A stretch of 64,000 nucleotides of DNA from CAWCKS01 sp963796195 (GTDB taxonomy: Bacteria > Pseudomonadota > Alphaproteobacteria > Rhizobiales > Xanthobacteraceae), in NCBI GenBank assembly GCA_963796195.1, contig CAWCKS010000010.1, positions 1-64,000 on the forward strand, written 5' to 3'. A program made the translations under genes and the position numbers. A model generated the notes under the pieces. That model was not told where the DNA came from, made no database searches, and saw only the letters and a list, made by a program, of their open reading frames with translations. Below, piece by piece: positions 1-9,394 of the stretch; the stretch's first letter is position 1; each line of letters begins with the position of its first letter.

Positions 1-43
1 GGGGCGCGGCAAACAACCGCCTTTATGTGGTGGCTTTCGCGCA

Positions 44-309
44 TCAACGACGAACTGCTGGAACAATGCGATCTGTCTCCTTGTGCGTTGCCGGGCCCGC
101 CACGAACGCCCGCTTCCCCTTTCGGCCCATAGCTCGCGCGCCTGTTCGCCCTGATCGCTTTGAAGCTTGTCGGCCATCCAGAGCAGCGCGCCAAGGATGG
201 TGGCGCGATCATCGCCGGTTAGATTGACGAGTCCAGCTTTAACGACGAGGCCGCCGAGTTCAATGAGATACCGCGTGCGCTTGCGGCGCTCGACTTGCCA
301 TGCGCGCAT
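44..309 (-). pseudogene. traD: TraD-family conjugal transfer protein, frameshifted
   Basis: Accessory protein of Ti-type conjugation. The leftward reading has the family signature LIELGGLVVKAGL followed by DRATILGALLWMADKL. One base seems to be missing near 113: inserting it changes the reading to the usual RGKRAF motif and brings in a stop at 44-46. Read as given, the frame has no stop before the window edge. The first ATG is at 309, and the gene follows the TraC-like gene directly, so the two probably form one leftward operon. Either a true frameshift or a sequencing error would explain the break. Confidence 0.6.
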
Positions 310-310
310 A

Positions 311-637
311 TCATGCCGCGCCCTTGCTGCCTGTTGACGGTTGCGCGCCGCTCGGTTGCGCCCGAGCGCCGCCAGTGTGGCGCTCAGCTGCCGGTGCAGT
401 TCGCCGCGCCCGGCTCTGAAAGAACGCGGCTCCGCGCCTGGCCCATGCCTCCCTCTTTCCAGCATCTTTGGTCTCAGTCAGCACGATCAGCGCGCCTGCC
501 AGTTCATCGACGCTAAGGCTATCTGCCCCGGTGGCGATGACCAATTCGCCGAGCTGCTGCACCTTGCGGCTCTTGAGGTCGCGCGCCTTGTCCTGAAGCG
601 TTTTCAGTTCCCCGTCGAAATCCCGCGGCTTAAGCAT
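311..637 (-). CDS. traC: TraC-family conjugal transfer protein
   Basis: Small accessory protein of about 108 residues found next to TraA in Ti-type and related conjugation systems. It opens with MLKPRDFDGELKTLQDKAR, then carries KVQQLGELVIATGADSL, a conserved run for this family. The frame extends upstream to 829, but the start at 637 fits the family and has a GGAG about ten bases upstream. The C-terminal 30 residues are low-complexity Ala/Ser/Gly. It is divergent from traA, with an oriT-like site between them, as in Ti plasmids. Family names for this protein vary (TraC or TraD). Confidence 0.7.
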   Translation of the reverse strand: MLKPRDFDGELKTLQDKARDLKSRKVQQLGELVIATGADSLSVDELAGALIVLTETKDAGKREAWARRGAAFFQSRARRTAPAAERHTGGARAQPSGAQPSTGSKGAA

Positions 638-744
638 CACGTTCTCCAGCAATGTTGATGAGGGGATGATAGTTGAGCCCTGGACATAATGCTGTAAGGT
701 CGCCGGGACGGTTTGAGACGGTGTAGTCCCGATCGAGAATTTTT

Positions 745-780
745 CGAGGGAGGGCGCGCTTATACGTCGTTCTGACGTGC
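745..780. other. oriT: Putative oriT / nic region of Ti-RSF1010 type
   Basis: The gap 638-808 between divergent traC and traA holds GGGCGCGCTTATACGTCG at 752-769. From memory this closely resembles the nic-region core of Ti plasmids (GGGCGCAATTATACGTCG), which is the substrate of MobA/TraA-type relaxases. A short inverted repeat, acgtc-gttct-gacgt, lies at 764-778. Its position beside the relaxase gene supports the call. Nicking itself is inferred. Confidence 0.6.
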
Positions 781-808
781 GCTCTGGCGTGCCACTGATC
801 TGATCGCG

Positions 809-3771
809 ATGGCGATCTATCATCTTCACGTCAAAGTCATTGGCCGCAAGTCTGGCTCGAGCGCGGTGGCGTCAGCCGCCTACCGCTCGGGCTCGCGGCT
901 GCGCGACGAGCGGCTTGATCGCAGCCACGATTTTTCCGCAAAGCGCGGCGTCGTCCATTCCGAGGTGCTGCTGCCGGAGAACGCGCCCGCTGTGTGGAAG
1001 GACCGCGAACGGCTCTGGAACGATGTCGAGGCGTTCGAAGTCCGCAAGGACGCCCAGCTTGCTCGCGAAGTGGAATTCGCCATTCCGCGCGAACTGACGC
1101 AGGCGCAAGGCATTGAACTCGCCCGCGACTTCGCGCGGGCGGAGTTCGTAGATCTTGGCATGATCGCCGATCTCAATGTGCATTGGGATATGGGCGAGGA
1201 CGGCATGCCCAAACCCCATGCCCATGTCATGATGACCATGCGCGCGGTGGACGAGAACGGTTTCGGCCCGAAGGTGCGGGACTGGAACCGCACGGAGATG
1301 GTCGAGCGCTGGCGCGAACGCTGGGCGGAGATTGCCAATGAGCGCCTGGCCGAACTCGACATTGACGCGCGCATCGACCATCGCAGCCTGGAGGCGCAGG
1401 GCATCGCACTGGAGCCGCAAAACCAGATCGGCGCAGCCCGCGCACGCATTGAGGTCGGGGCATCGAGGGCGAAAGGATCGAGGCCGACCGCGCGGAGATG
1501 CACCGCGAGATTGCACGCGGCAATGGCGAGAGGATCATCGCGAATCCCGATCTGGGGCTGGACGCGATCACGCATCAGCAATCGACCTTCACGCGCCGCG
1601 ACATGGCGAAGTTCGCGCACCGCCACAGCGACGGGATCGATCAGTTCAACGCGGTTATGGGCGCGATGCGGAGCGCGCCCGATCTGGTCGAACTCGGCAA
1701 GGACGGGCGCGGCGAAGACCGCTTCACCACCCGCGACATGATCGAGACCGAACGGCGCCTGCACCATGCCGCCAAACTCATGGCGGAACGGGAACGCCAT
1801 GAAGTGAACGACGCCGACAGGCGGGCAGCGCTGGCGCGCGCCGAACAGCGCGGCCTTGTCCTTTCGGGCGAGCAGGCTGACGCGCTAGCGCATGTCACGG
1901 ATGGGCGCGATCTCGGCATCGTGGTCGGCTATGCCGGAACCGGCAAGAGCGCGATGCTGGGCGTGGCGCGGGAGGCCTGGGAAGCGGCGGGCTACAAGGT
2001 CCGGGGCGTGGCGCTGTCCGGCATCGCCGCGGAAAATCTCGAAAGCGGATCGGGCATCGCGTCCCGCACCATCGCCAGCATGGAGCATGGCTGGCAACAG
2101 GGCCGCGACCTGCTCACGACCCGCGATGTTCTGGTGATCGACGAGGCGGGCATGGTCGGCACGCGCCAGTTGGAGCGCGTGCTGTCCCATGCTGCCGAGG
2201 CCGGCGCCAAGGTCGTGCTGGTCGGCGATCCGCAACAGTTGCAATCCATCGAGGCGGGCGCGGCGTTCCGTTCGATCCATGAGCGCCATGGCGGCGCGGA
2301 AATCGGCGAGGTGCGCCGCCAGCGGGAGGACTGGCAGCGCGACGCCACGCGCGATCTGGCGACCGGCAGGACCGGCGATGCGATCCATGCCTATGACCGC
2401 CACGGCATGGTGCATGAGGCCGCGACACGCGAGCAGGCGCGCGACGATCTGATCGAACGCTGGGACCGCGACCGGCAGGCATCACCGGATCGGACCCGCA
2501 TCATCCTCACCCATACCAATGACGAGGTGCGGGCCCTCAACGAGGCTGCGCGCGAACGGATGCGTGCCGCCGGTGATCTCGGGCAATGAGGTGCGTGTGA
2601 CGGTCGAGCGCGGCGACCGCGAGCTTCGCCAGCGGGGATCGCGTCATGTTCCTGCAAAACGAACGAGGCCTTGGCGTAAAGAACGGCACACTCGGCGACC
2701 ATCGAACAGGTGAGCGCGCAGTCCATGACCGTTCAGACCGACGACGGCCGATCCGTTCGCTTCGACCTCAAGGATTACAATCGGATCGACCACGGTTATG
2801 CGGCGACAATCCACAAGGCGCAGGGCATGACGGTGGACCGCATCCATGTGCTGGCGACGCCGGGCATGGATGCCCATAGCAGCTATGTGGCCCTGTCACG
2901 GCACCGCGATGGCATGGAGCTGCATTATGGCCGCGACGATTTTGCCAATCCGGACCGGCTCACCCGAACCCTGTCGCGTGACCGGGCCAAGGATATGGCC
3001 TCGGACTACGAGCAGCCGATCCGGCACAAGAGCTATGCCGAGCGGCGCGGGATCATCTTCCGCGAGCGCGTTGCCGAGATCGTGCGCAAGGTCGTGCCCG
3101 AAAAGGTGCGCAACATGTTCGAGGCCTGCGCCCGTCTGCCGAAGCTGTGCCTGGCACGGGCAGCGCGCGGAGGCCGGAGCGGGAAGCGCCGGAAAGGAGA
3201 CCGCCGTGGATCGGAAGCGGCGCTGCGCCAAGCCCGCACCAAGGCGCTCGTCCGCCATGCCCGAGCCGTGGATGCGATCTTCGATGTGCAGGAGCGGGGT
3301 GGCAAGGCCAGCCCAGAGCAGGTGAAGGAATTGCAGGAGGCCCGCAAGGTCTTCGAGGAGGTGCGGCCCTATGGCTCGCACGACGCCGAAGCCGCCTACA
3401 AGAAAAATCCGGAACTTGTCCGCGAGGCGGCTGGCGGCCAGGTCAACCGCGCCATCCGCGCTCTCCAGCTCGAAACCGAGCTGCGGACCGATCCGAGCCG
3501 CCGCGCCGACCGTTTCGTGCAGCGCTGGCAGAAGCTCGACCAGACCAGCCAGCGTCAGTATCAGGCGGGCGACATGTCCGGCTACAAGGCGACGCGCTCG
3601 GCGATGGGCGACATGGCGAAAAGCCTCGAACGCGATCCGCAACTGGAATCCATCCTCGCCAACCGCAAGCGGGATCTCGGCATCGCGTTCGAATCAGGCC
3701 GCCGGCTCGGCAAGGAATTGGCCTTCGCCCATGGCATCGACCTCGGCAGAGGCCGGGGCCTCGGACTTTAA
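809..3771 (+). pseudogene. traA: Ti-type TraA relaxase/helicase (MobA/MobL), frameshifted
   Basis: TraA nicks oriT, stays joined to the transferred strand and unwinds it. The N-terminal MobA/MobL relaxase starts at the ATG at 809, with SAVASAAYRSGSR and the metal-binding His motif PKPHAHVMM. The helicase part (about 1800-3000) has Walker A GYAGTGKSA and Walker B VLVIDEAGMVGT, then the superfamily-1 motif HGYAATIHKAQG near 2800. The reading frame changes near 1460 (one G missing), 2582 (extra G), 2624 (extra C) and 2696 (extra G). Correcting these gives one protein of roughly 985 residues. All four are single-base changes and the protein is otherwise well conserved, so an assembly error is as likely as real inactivation. 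Confidence 0.8.
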
Positions 3772-3899
3772 CTCCGCCTATTTTCCGCCGTCTGCACGCC
3801 ACGGGACGACGACGCGAAAAACGCACTTGCGCGACCGTCACTGCTTGTTCTGTCTGGATCAGCAGCGGCCAGAAACAGCCAGCAGGAGGCAGCGCAACC

Positions 3900-4115
3900 A
3901 TGCGGGAGCCAGACCGTATCATCCGCCTCAAAACCGTCCTTTTCCGAACCGGGCTGTCCCGATCCACCATCTACCGCAAGATCATTGAGGGCACATTCCC
4001 ACCCCAGATCAGGATCAGTATCCATGGCGCTGGCTGGCGCAAATCCGACATCAGCCGCTGGATCGCCGATCCGGTATCCTGGCGTCCGAAAGGCCAGTTC
4101 GATGAGGTCTGTTGA
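3900..4115 (+). CDS. AlpA-family helix-turn-helix regulator
   Basis: A 71-residue DNA-binding protein of the AlpA / prophage regulatory family. It opens with the typical pattern of a short N-terminal strand, then a helix-turn-helix (RLKTVLFRTGLSRSTIYRKI) and a winged tail ending IADPVSW. An AGGAGG motif around 3883 sits upstream of the ATG at 3900. AlpA-like proteins usually control excision or gene expression of integrated elements, which fits its place between traA and the recombinase. Its target is unknown. Confidence 0.8.
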   Translation: MREPDRIIRLKTVLFRTGLSRSTIYRKIIEGTFPPQIRISIHGAGWRKSDISRWIADPVSWRPKGQFDEVC

Positions 4116-4461
4116 GGCCGTTGCGGACTTCGAGAAGGCCGGCACTCATGCCGGTGATGACGAGGATGGCAATGTGTCCCATCCCCGGCGCGTCCGGTCG
4201 CTCACAGCATCGGAGCAGCTTGAGGTTCTATTGCTGTCCCCTTGCTGGCGGGGAGCGGCGGCATGGCCTGCTTGCGGGGATGGGACCGGAGCGCCACCAT
4301 CCCGTCAATGCCAAGCCGCTTTCGCGGTGGCGCTTCGCGCCAGCATTGACCGGATGTCGCCGCCTCGGCGGTGGCTGATCAAGCAGACCAGGGAGGATTG
4401 GAGGCGCGATCCGCTCTCATCTCGGAAATTGGATTGGCGGCAGCGCGGGATTCGAATGTGA
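4102..4461 (+). CDS. Hypothetical protein overlapping alpA end
   Basis: An open frame of about 119 residues starts inside the 3' end of the AlpA gene. I recognise no domain. The middle is low-complexity and Trp/Cys-rich; the end (PRRWLIKQTREDWRRD) is basic. It could be a small cargo gene or chance coding in GC-rich DNA. Confidence 0.25.
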   Translation: MRSVEAVADFEKAGTHAGDDEDGNVSHPRRVRSLTASEQLEVLLLSPCWRGAAAWPACGDGTGAPPSRQCQAAFAVALRASIDRMSPPRRWLIKQTREDWRRDPLSSRKLDWRQRGIRM

Positions 4462-4476
4462 TCCAACGGATTACAT
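4456..4476. promoter_or_regulatory. Inverted repeat, likely operator of toxin-antitoxin pair
   Basis: atgtgatcc-aac-ggattacat is an imperfect palindrome (8 of 9 arm bases pair) about 40 bases upstream of the toxin start. A further half-site, tgatcca, recurs at 4494-4500. Type II antitoxins with an XRE domain commonly repress their own promoter at such sites. Operator function is inferred from position and symmetry only. Confidence 0.45.
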
Positions 4477-4516
4477 TTTCCATTGCATCGACTGATCCAT
4501 TGGAGTAGTATCTTTT

Positions 4517-4873
4517 ATGGCTCGAACGGTTCCGATTAGCGTCGTGGAAACGCCGGAATTTTTGTCAGCCACCCGCAAGCTCATGAGTGATGAGGAGCGG
4601 ATACTTCTAGTGGATTATCTCGCCTACAACCCAGCGGCTGGCGATCTCATCCCAGGAACGGGTGGCGTGAGGAAGCTGCGGTGGGGATTGGAAGGCCGGG
4701 GCAAGCGCGGCGGCGCGCGGGTGATCTACTTCCACCATGACGCCGGCATGCCGCTCTTTGCGCTGACCGCCTTCGCCAAGAACCAGCGGGCGGACTTGAG
4801 CCAAAAGGATCACAACGACTTCCGGCAGTTGACGGCGCTGCTGGTTGAGACGTTCAAGAGGAGAACACGATGA
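4517..4873 (+). CDS. RelE/HigB-like toxin of type II TA system
   Basis: A 118-residue protein with RelE/HigB-type features: an N-terminal ETPEFLSATRKLMSDEER helix, the core GTGGVRKLRWG, then GGARVIYFHH and FALTAFAKNQ. This strand order is usual for ribosome-associated mRNA endonucleases of the family. It precedes and overlaps its partner by four bases (ATGA at 4870-4873), so translation is probably coupled. Toxin-first order is typical of HigBA-like pairs. Activity is inferred from family and context. Confidence 0.8.
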   Translation: MARTVPISVVETPEFLSATRKLMSDEERILLVDYLAYNPAAGDLIPGTGGVRKLRWGLEGRGKRGGARVIYFHHDAGMPLFALTAFAKNQRADLSQKDHNDFRQLTALLVETFKRRTR

Positions 4874-5166
4874 GCAAGGTTGCCGACAGCATCCGACGCG
4901 GCCTGGAAGAAGCGGTCGCCTATGCCGAGGGCAAGGCGGACAAGCGCGCCTATCGCATCCGTGTGCCGAAGAAGATCGACGTGAAAGCGATCCGGACACG
5001 CCTGGACATGACGCAGGAAGAGTTTGCCGGACGGTTCGGGTTCAGCGTCAACACGCTGCGCCATTGGGAACAAGGTTCGCGACAGCCCGAAGGACCTACT
5101 CGCGCCTATCTTCTTGTGATCGAACGCGCGCCCAAGGCCGTTCAGAAGGCTTTGCAGGCCGCGTAA
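4870..5166 (+). CDS. XRE-family antitoxin (HigA-like)
   Basis: A 98-residue DNA-binding antitoxin. The helix-turn-helix spans about residues 42-75 (IRTRLDMTQEEFAGRFGFS then NTLRHWEQGSRQPEGP). It should bind and neutralise the overlapping upstream toxin and repress the shared promoter, where an inverted repeat is seen at 4456-4476. The pair lies in the mobile segment and may stabilise the element in its host. Confidence 0.82.
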   Translation: MSKVADSIRRGLEEAVAYAEGKADKRAYRIRVPKKIDVKAIRTRLDMTQEEFAGRFGFSVNTLRHWEQGSRQPEGPTRAYLLVIERAPKAVQKALQAA

Positions 5167-5305
5167 GGCGTTTTCGCGCCCTACGCAAGAACCGCCGATC
5201 GCAAGCATTTTTGCGCCACAGCACGACGAAGGGATTTCGGTCTTCTCATCCTGATTTTTCCGCCGCTTGATGCCCGTTTGACTTGGCAGAGGAGCGAGCG
5301 ACGCC

Positions 5306-5528
5306 ATGGCGGATGAAACGAAGTCCGGGCCAGACGACATCATACCGGCCAACGACAATCAAGGCCCGGAGAGCGAGGCATCGAAGCGGGTCGATCGTGT
5401 GGCGCTGACGCTGGCGCGCATCATCGGCCGCCGCATGGCGCGGGAAGATTTCGACGGCGTGCGTCGCCGCAAACGACAACAGGCCGATCGTGTCCGAGAA
5501 AACGGAGGACGGGGCCGACAAGGAGTGA
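5306..5528 (+). pseudogene. Small hypothetical protein upstream of recombinase, frameshifted
   Basis: Starts MADETKSGPDDIIPANDNQG at 5306 with a GGCAGAGGAGCGAGCGACGCC leader. As read it stays open to 5545, with a basic tail. Removing one extra C near 5466 gives a different ending, AANDNRPIVSEKTEDGADKE, with a stop at 5526-5528. The corrected end repeats the ANDN motif of the N-terminus and is acidic like it, so I prefer it. No function is known to me. The gene sits just ahead of the serine recombinase. Confidence 0.5.
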
Positions 5529-5551
5529 AAGGATCGCCCCGATGACCGCCC

Positions 5552-7232
5552 ATGACGCCCCGCGTTGCCCTCTATGCCCGCTATTCCTCCGACAACCAGC
5601 GCGACGCCTCGATCGAGGACCAGTTGCGTCAGTGCCGCGAGACGCGCTGCCCGCGAGGGCTGGACCATCGTGGAGACCTACTCCGATCGCGCCATTTCCG
5701 GCGCCTCGCTCATCCGGTCGGGCATCCAGTCGCTTTTGCCGATGCGCAGGCCGGACGATTCGACATGGTGTTGTCCGAGGCGCTGGACCGCATCAGCCGC
5801 GATCAGGAGGATGTGGCCGGAGTCTTCAAGCGCCTGCGCTTCGCAGGTGTGCCATCATCACGCTGGCCGAAGGCGAGATCAGCGAGCTTCACGTCGGCCT
5901 CAAGGGCACAATGAACGCCCTGTTCCTGAAGGACCTCGCCATCAAGACCCATCGCGGCATTCGGGGCCGTGTCGAGGCCGGCAAGATCGGCGGTGGCAAC
6001 GCCTACGGCTATCGCGTCGTCCAACAGCTCGACGCGCGTGGAGAGCCGATCCGGGGCGACCGCGAGATCGATCGAGGAGCAGGCCGAGATCGTTCGCCGC
6101 ATCTTTCGCGAATATGTCGCCGGCAAGGGGCCGAAGCGCATCGCCGCCGACTTGAACCGCGATCGTATTCCCGGCCCAACCGGCAAGCGTTGGTCGGACA
6201 CCACCATCCGAGGTAATCGGATCATCAGTTCCGGCATCCTCAATTGCGAGCTTTACATCGGCGTGATCCGTTGGAACCGGCAACGCAAGCTGAAGAACCC
6301 CGAGACCGGCCGCGCCGTCTACCGCCTCAATCCCGGCAAGTGAATGGATACGCTCCGAAGCACCGGAACTTCGCATCGTGCCGCAGGAGCTATGGGACGC
6401 CGCCAAGGCGCGGCAGGACAACTTGACCAACCTCTACAAGAAGCAGACCGAAGCATCGCGCGCCGCCGTGCGGCGAATGGTGGCCGCCAATGGCGGGCTG
6501 AACGCGACGCACCGGCCCCGCACGCTTCTTTCCAGGCTGTTGTTCTGCGGCTCTTGCGGGAGCGCATATGTGCGGCGCGGACAGGACCGCTACGCCTGCA
6601 CCAACCATGTGTTCGCGAATGGCTGCGACAACGCCCGCACCTTAGACCGCAAGGCTTTGGAGACGCGGGTTCTCGCCGGCCTGCGCGACCGCATGATGAC
6701 GCCGGAGATAGCCGCCGAAGCCATGCGCGCCTATGCGGAAGAAACCAACCGCCTCAACCGCGAACGCCGGCTGTTAGTCGAGACCACGCGCCGCGAGCTT
6801 GGCGACACGGAGAAGGCCATCCAGGAGATCGTCCGCGTCATCGAGCAAGGCGGCTATCATCGCGCTTTGTCGGACCGGCTCACCGAGCTTGAGGCGAAGC
6901 AGGACACCCTCAATGCCCTTCTGTCGGAAGCCCCGGCTGATATCCCCGACATCCACCCGAATATCGCCGAGACCTATCGGCGCAGGATCGAGCGCCTGAC
7001 CTTAGCGCTCGCCCATCCTGACGACGCCGTTGAGGCGGCGGACGCCATCCGCGAAGTGATCGACCGCATCGTCATCACCCCGGGCGCAACGCGCCGCGAC
7101 GTTCAGGTCATGCTTTACGGCGACCTCGACACCATCCTCGCCTGGGTCGATCGCACCGGCAAACCCGGCTATAAGCCCAAGTTCGACCTTGCTTCATCTC
7201 GATTGTCGGTCTCGGTCAAAACCCGGGCTTGA
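5552..7232 (+). pseudogene. Large serine recombinase, frameshifted
   Basis: Site-specific recombinase likely to integrate or excise the element. Domains in order: resolvase catalytic region (RVALYARYSSDNQRDASIED, with the nucleophilic Ser in YSSD), recombinase domain (AYGYRVVQQLD, IVRRIFREYVAGKGPKRIA), a zinc-ribbon (LLFCGSCGSAYVRRG then YACTNH) and a C-terminal coiled coil. The frame breaks near 5642 (extra A), 5738 (missing G), 5851 (missing G), 6073 (extra C) and 6343 (four-base insertion). Bridging these gives a protein of about 560 residues. The stop codon lies within the start of the downstream REP-like repeat, so the last residues may not be native. Confidence 0.8.
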
Positions 7233-7240
7233 CCCGCGCA

Positions 7241-7284
7241 TCCATCTCATCAACGCATCTGTGCAAAATGATGGATTGCCGGGT
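7241..7284. repeat. 44-bp direct repeat, left copy (REP-like)
   Basis: Identical to 8577-8620. It ends in attgccgggtcaagccc, half of a palindrome with arms ttgccggg and cccggcaa, a type common between genes in Bradyrhizobium relatives. Together with the right copy it formed a two-unit tandem array before the IS4-family element inserted. Confidence 0.85.
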
Positions 7285-7291
7285 CAAGCCC

Positions 7292-8561
7292 ACGTCTGTC
7301 CGGTTGAGTTTTTGTGGACAAGGCGCATGGCGTTGATTCTATTCTGTCCAGGCGTTTGGCGACGTTCCGGGACACGAAGAAGGATCAACACCATGCGGCA
7401 CCAGAATAGCGTATTTCATAGCTGCTGAAGCATGTTCCGTGGCATCGGTTTGAGGCGATTGTGGACGAGCATGGTGCGGATGCGCGGGTCCGACGGCTGA
7501 CGACCAAGAGCCAGTTCATGGCGCTGCTCTATGGCCAGCTTTCCGGGGCATCGAGTTTGCGCGAGATCGTGACCGGGCTTTCGAGCCATGCGGTACGGCT
7601 CTATCATCTGGGTGCGCGACCGGCTCGGCGATCGACTCTGGCGGATGCCAATGCGCAGCGACCTGTCGCGGTGTTCGCCGAACTGTTGACGCGATGATGA
7701 AGCGGGCGCATCGCGGGCTGCGCCGCAAGCTGGCCGAGACACTTATCTGATCGATGCGACGAGCTTGCGACTCAACGAGCGCAGTGTCGGCTGGGCGCGC
7801 TGGTCCAGCCGGGGTCTGCGGCGCCAAGGTGCACGTGATCTACGATGCCGATGCCGATCGCCCGATCTATGCAGCGGTCACGCCGCCAACGTCAACGACA
7901 TCACGGCAGCCAAGGCGATGCCGATCGAGCCGGGGCGACCTATGTGTTCGACCTCGGCTATTACGATTATGGCTGGTGGGCCAAACTCGATGCGGTCGGA
8001 TGCCGGATCGTCACCCGCTTCAAGTCCAACACGCCGCTTCGACGTGCGTCGAAGAACTGCCGCTGGCAGAAGACGGCAACATCCTCTCCGACCGCATCGG
8101 CTACCTCCCGGCACGTCAGGCCAAGGAGCCGTCGCAATCCGATGCAGGACGCAGTGCGCGAGGTACGCGTCGCGACCGACACCGGCAAGGTGCTGCGCAT
8201 CCTGTCAAATGACCTCGATGCCAGCGCTCAGGAAATCGCCGATCTCTATCGCCGACGATGGGCCATCGAGCTGTTCTTCCGCTGGATCAAGCAGACCCTC
8301 AAAATTACCCGCTTCATCGGCACCTCCGAAAATGCCGTCCGCATCCAGATCGCGGTCGCGCTGATCGCCTTCCTGCTGCTCCGCCTGGCTCAGGCCGCGC
8401 AAACAGACCGTCAAAAGTCCAGCTCGCCTTCGCCCGACTGGTCCGCGCAAACCTCATGCACCGCCGCTCGATCGACAATCTGCTCGATCCGCCGCCAAAC
8501 TTCATCCAAGATCACCGCCAGATGAGCCTCAGCCTATGCCACAGCTAAACCGGACAGCCGT
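7292..8561 (+). mobile_element. IS4-family insertion sequence, about 1270 bp
   Basis: Terminal inverted repeats are visible: acgtctgtccggttgag at the left and its counterpart acggctgtccggtttag at the right, matching at 15 of 17 positions. The 11-bp sequence gggtcaagccc flanks both ends (7281-7291 and 8562-8572) as a target-site duplication. IS4 elements typically duplicate about 10-13 bp, so size and family agree. The insertion split a palindromic REP-like repeat. The encoded transposase is frameshifted many times. Confidence 0.85.
7393..8548 (+). pseudogene. IS4-family transposase, multiple frameshifts
   Basis: Reading across frames gives a DDE transposase with an N-terminal DUF4372-like part (MRHQNSVFHS, KHVPWHRFEAIVDEHG, LTTKSQFMALLYGQLSG) and a catalytic core (YLIDATSLRLN with the first Asp; TYVFDLGYYDYGWWAKLD with the second; LYRRRWAIELFFRWIKQTL with the Glu). 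Shifts are needed near 7426, 7692, 7737, 7812, 7884, 7940, 8046, 8127 and 8400. I saw no nonsense substitution apart from those caused by the shifts. That pattern is odd for ordinary pseudogene decay and suggests poor consensus in a multicopy element. Confidence 0.85.
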
Positions 8562-8576
8562 GGGTCAAGCCCGGCC

Positions 8577-8637
8577 TCCATCTCATCAACGCATCTGTGC
8601 AAAATGATGGATTGCCGGGTAAGACAAGCCCGGCAAT
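8577..8637. repeat. REP-like unit, right copy, with hairpin
   Basis: The 44-bp repeat (8577-8620) runs into a perfect 9-bp hairpin, attgccggg at 8611-8619 and cccggcaat at 8629-8637. The hairpin lies 16 bp downstream of the stop of the leftward methyltransferase-like gene and may protect or end its transcript. Confidence 0.75.
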
Positions 8638-8653
8638 GACCTACCGGTCGAAC

Positions 8654-9394
8654 TCACGGCTTCTGGAATTTCAGCGCGAAATTATCGACCGGCACCTTGG
8701 GCTTGAAGACGATGAAGTCGCGCGTGTCCTCCGGATTGCGCATGAAATCGCCCTGGGCGACCAGCTTGAAGCCGGCCGCCTCGACTTCCTGCCGCAGCGC
8801 GCTTTCCTCGATGCGATGGAAGGTCTTGGCCACCGAGACGCCATCGCCCTGACGCGCCGAGTGGTCGGCAATCACGAGAAACCCGCCGGGCTTCAGTGCC
8901 GCCAGCAGCTTCTTGTTCATGGCGGCGCGATCGACCGGCATGTAGGTGATGTCGTGATAGGCGTAGAAGATCGTAATCAGGTCGAGATTGCCGACATCAG
9001 GTGGCACCGGATCGTCGAACGGGCGGATCACATGCACGACGTTCTGCATGGCGGGGCTCTTCGCGCGGACATCGAACTTGTCCTTGATCATCGAATCGAT
9101 CAGCGCCTGTGGATCCTGCGCGTAGACCTTGCCGGTCGGACCGACCGCACGTGCCAGAAGCTCGGTGCTGTAGCCGGCGTTGGCCTCGATATCCATCACC
9201 TTCATGCCGGTCTTGACGCCGACAAAGGCGAGCATCTTCGCAGGCGCGCGGCGCTGGTCGGTCTGTCGATCGGCGTCGCTGCGGTCGGGCGATGCGACGA
9301 TCGCATCGTAATCCTGGGCCCAAACGGGACCGCACGGCATCGTGATGGTGAGAAGCAGTGCGGCGAATACTCCGCAAGCAGCGCGTTTGATCAT
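8654..9394 (-). CDS. Secreted class I methyltransferase-like protein
   Basis: A 246-residue protein with a clear signal peptide (MIKRAACGVFAALLLTIT, cleavage near VWAQ) followed by a Rossmann methyltransferase fold: motif I VMDIEANAGYSTELL, then VIRPFDDPVP, LDLITIFYAYHDI and LKPGGFLVIADHS. It resembles predicted periplasmic methyltransferases seen in many proteobacteria. S-adenosylmethionine is not expected in the periplasm, and motif I has Asn where Gly is usual, so binding or activity is uncertain. It is monocistronic and divergent from the next gene. Confidence 0.75.
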   Translation of the reverse strand: MIKRAACGVFAALLLTITMPCGPVWAQDYDAIVASPDRSDADRQTDQRRAPAKMLAFVGVKTGMKVMDIEANAGYSTELLARAVGPTGKVYAQDPQALIDSMIKDKFDVRAKSPAMQNVVHVIRPFDDPVPPDVGNLDLITIFYAYHDITYMPVDRAAMNKKLLAALKPGGFLVIADHSARQGDGVSVAKTFHRIEESALRQEVEAAGFKLVAQGDFMRNPEDTRDFIVFKPKVPVDNFALKFQKP

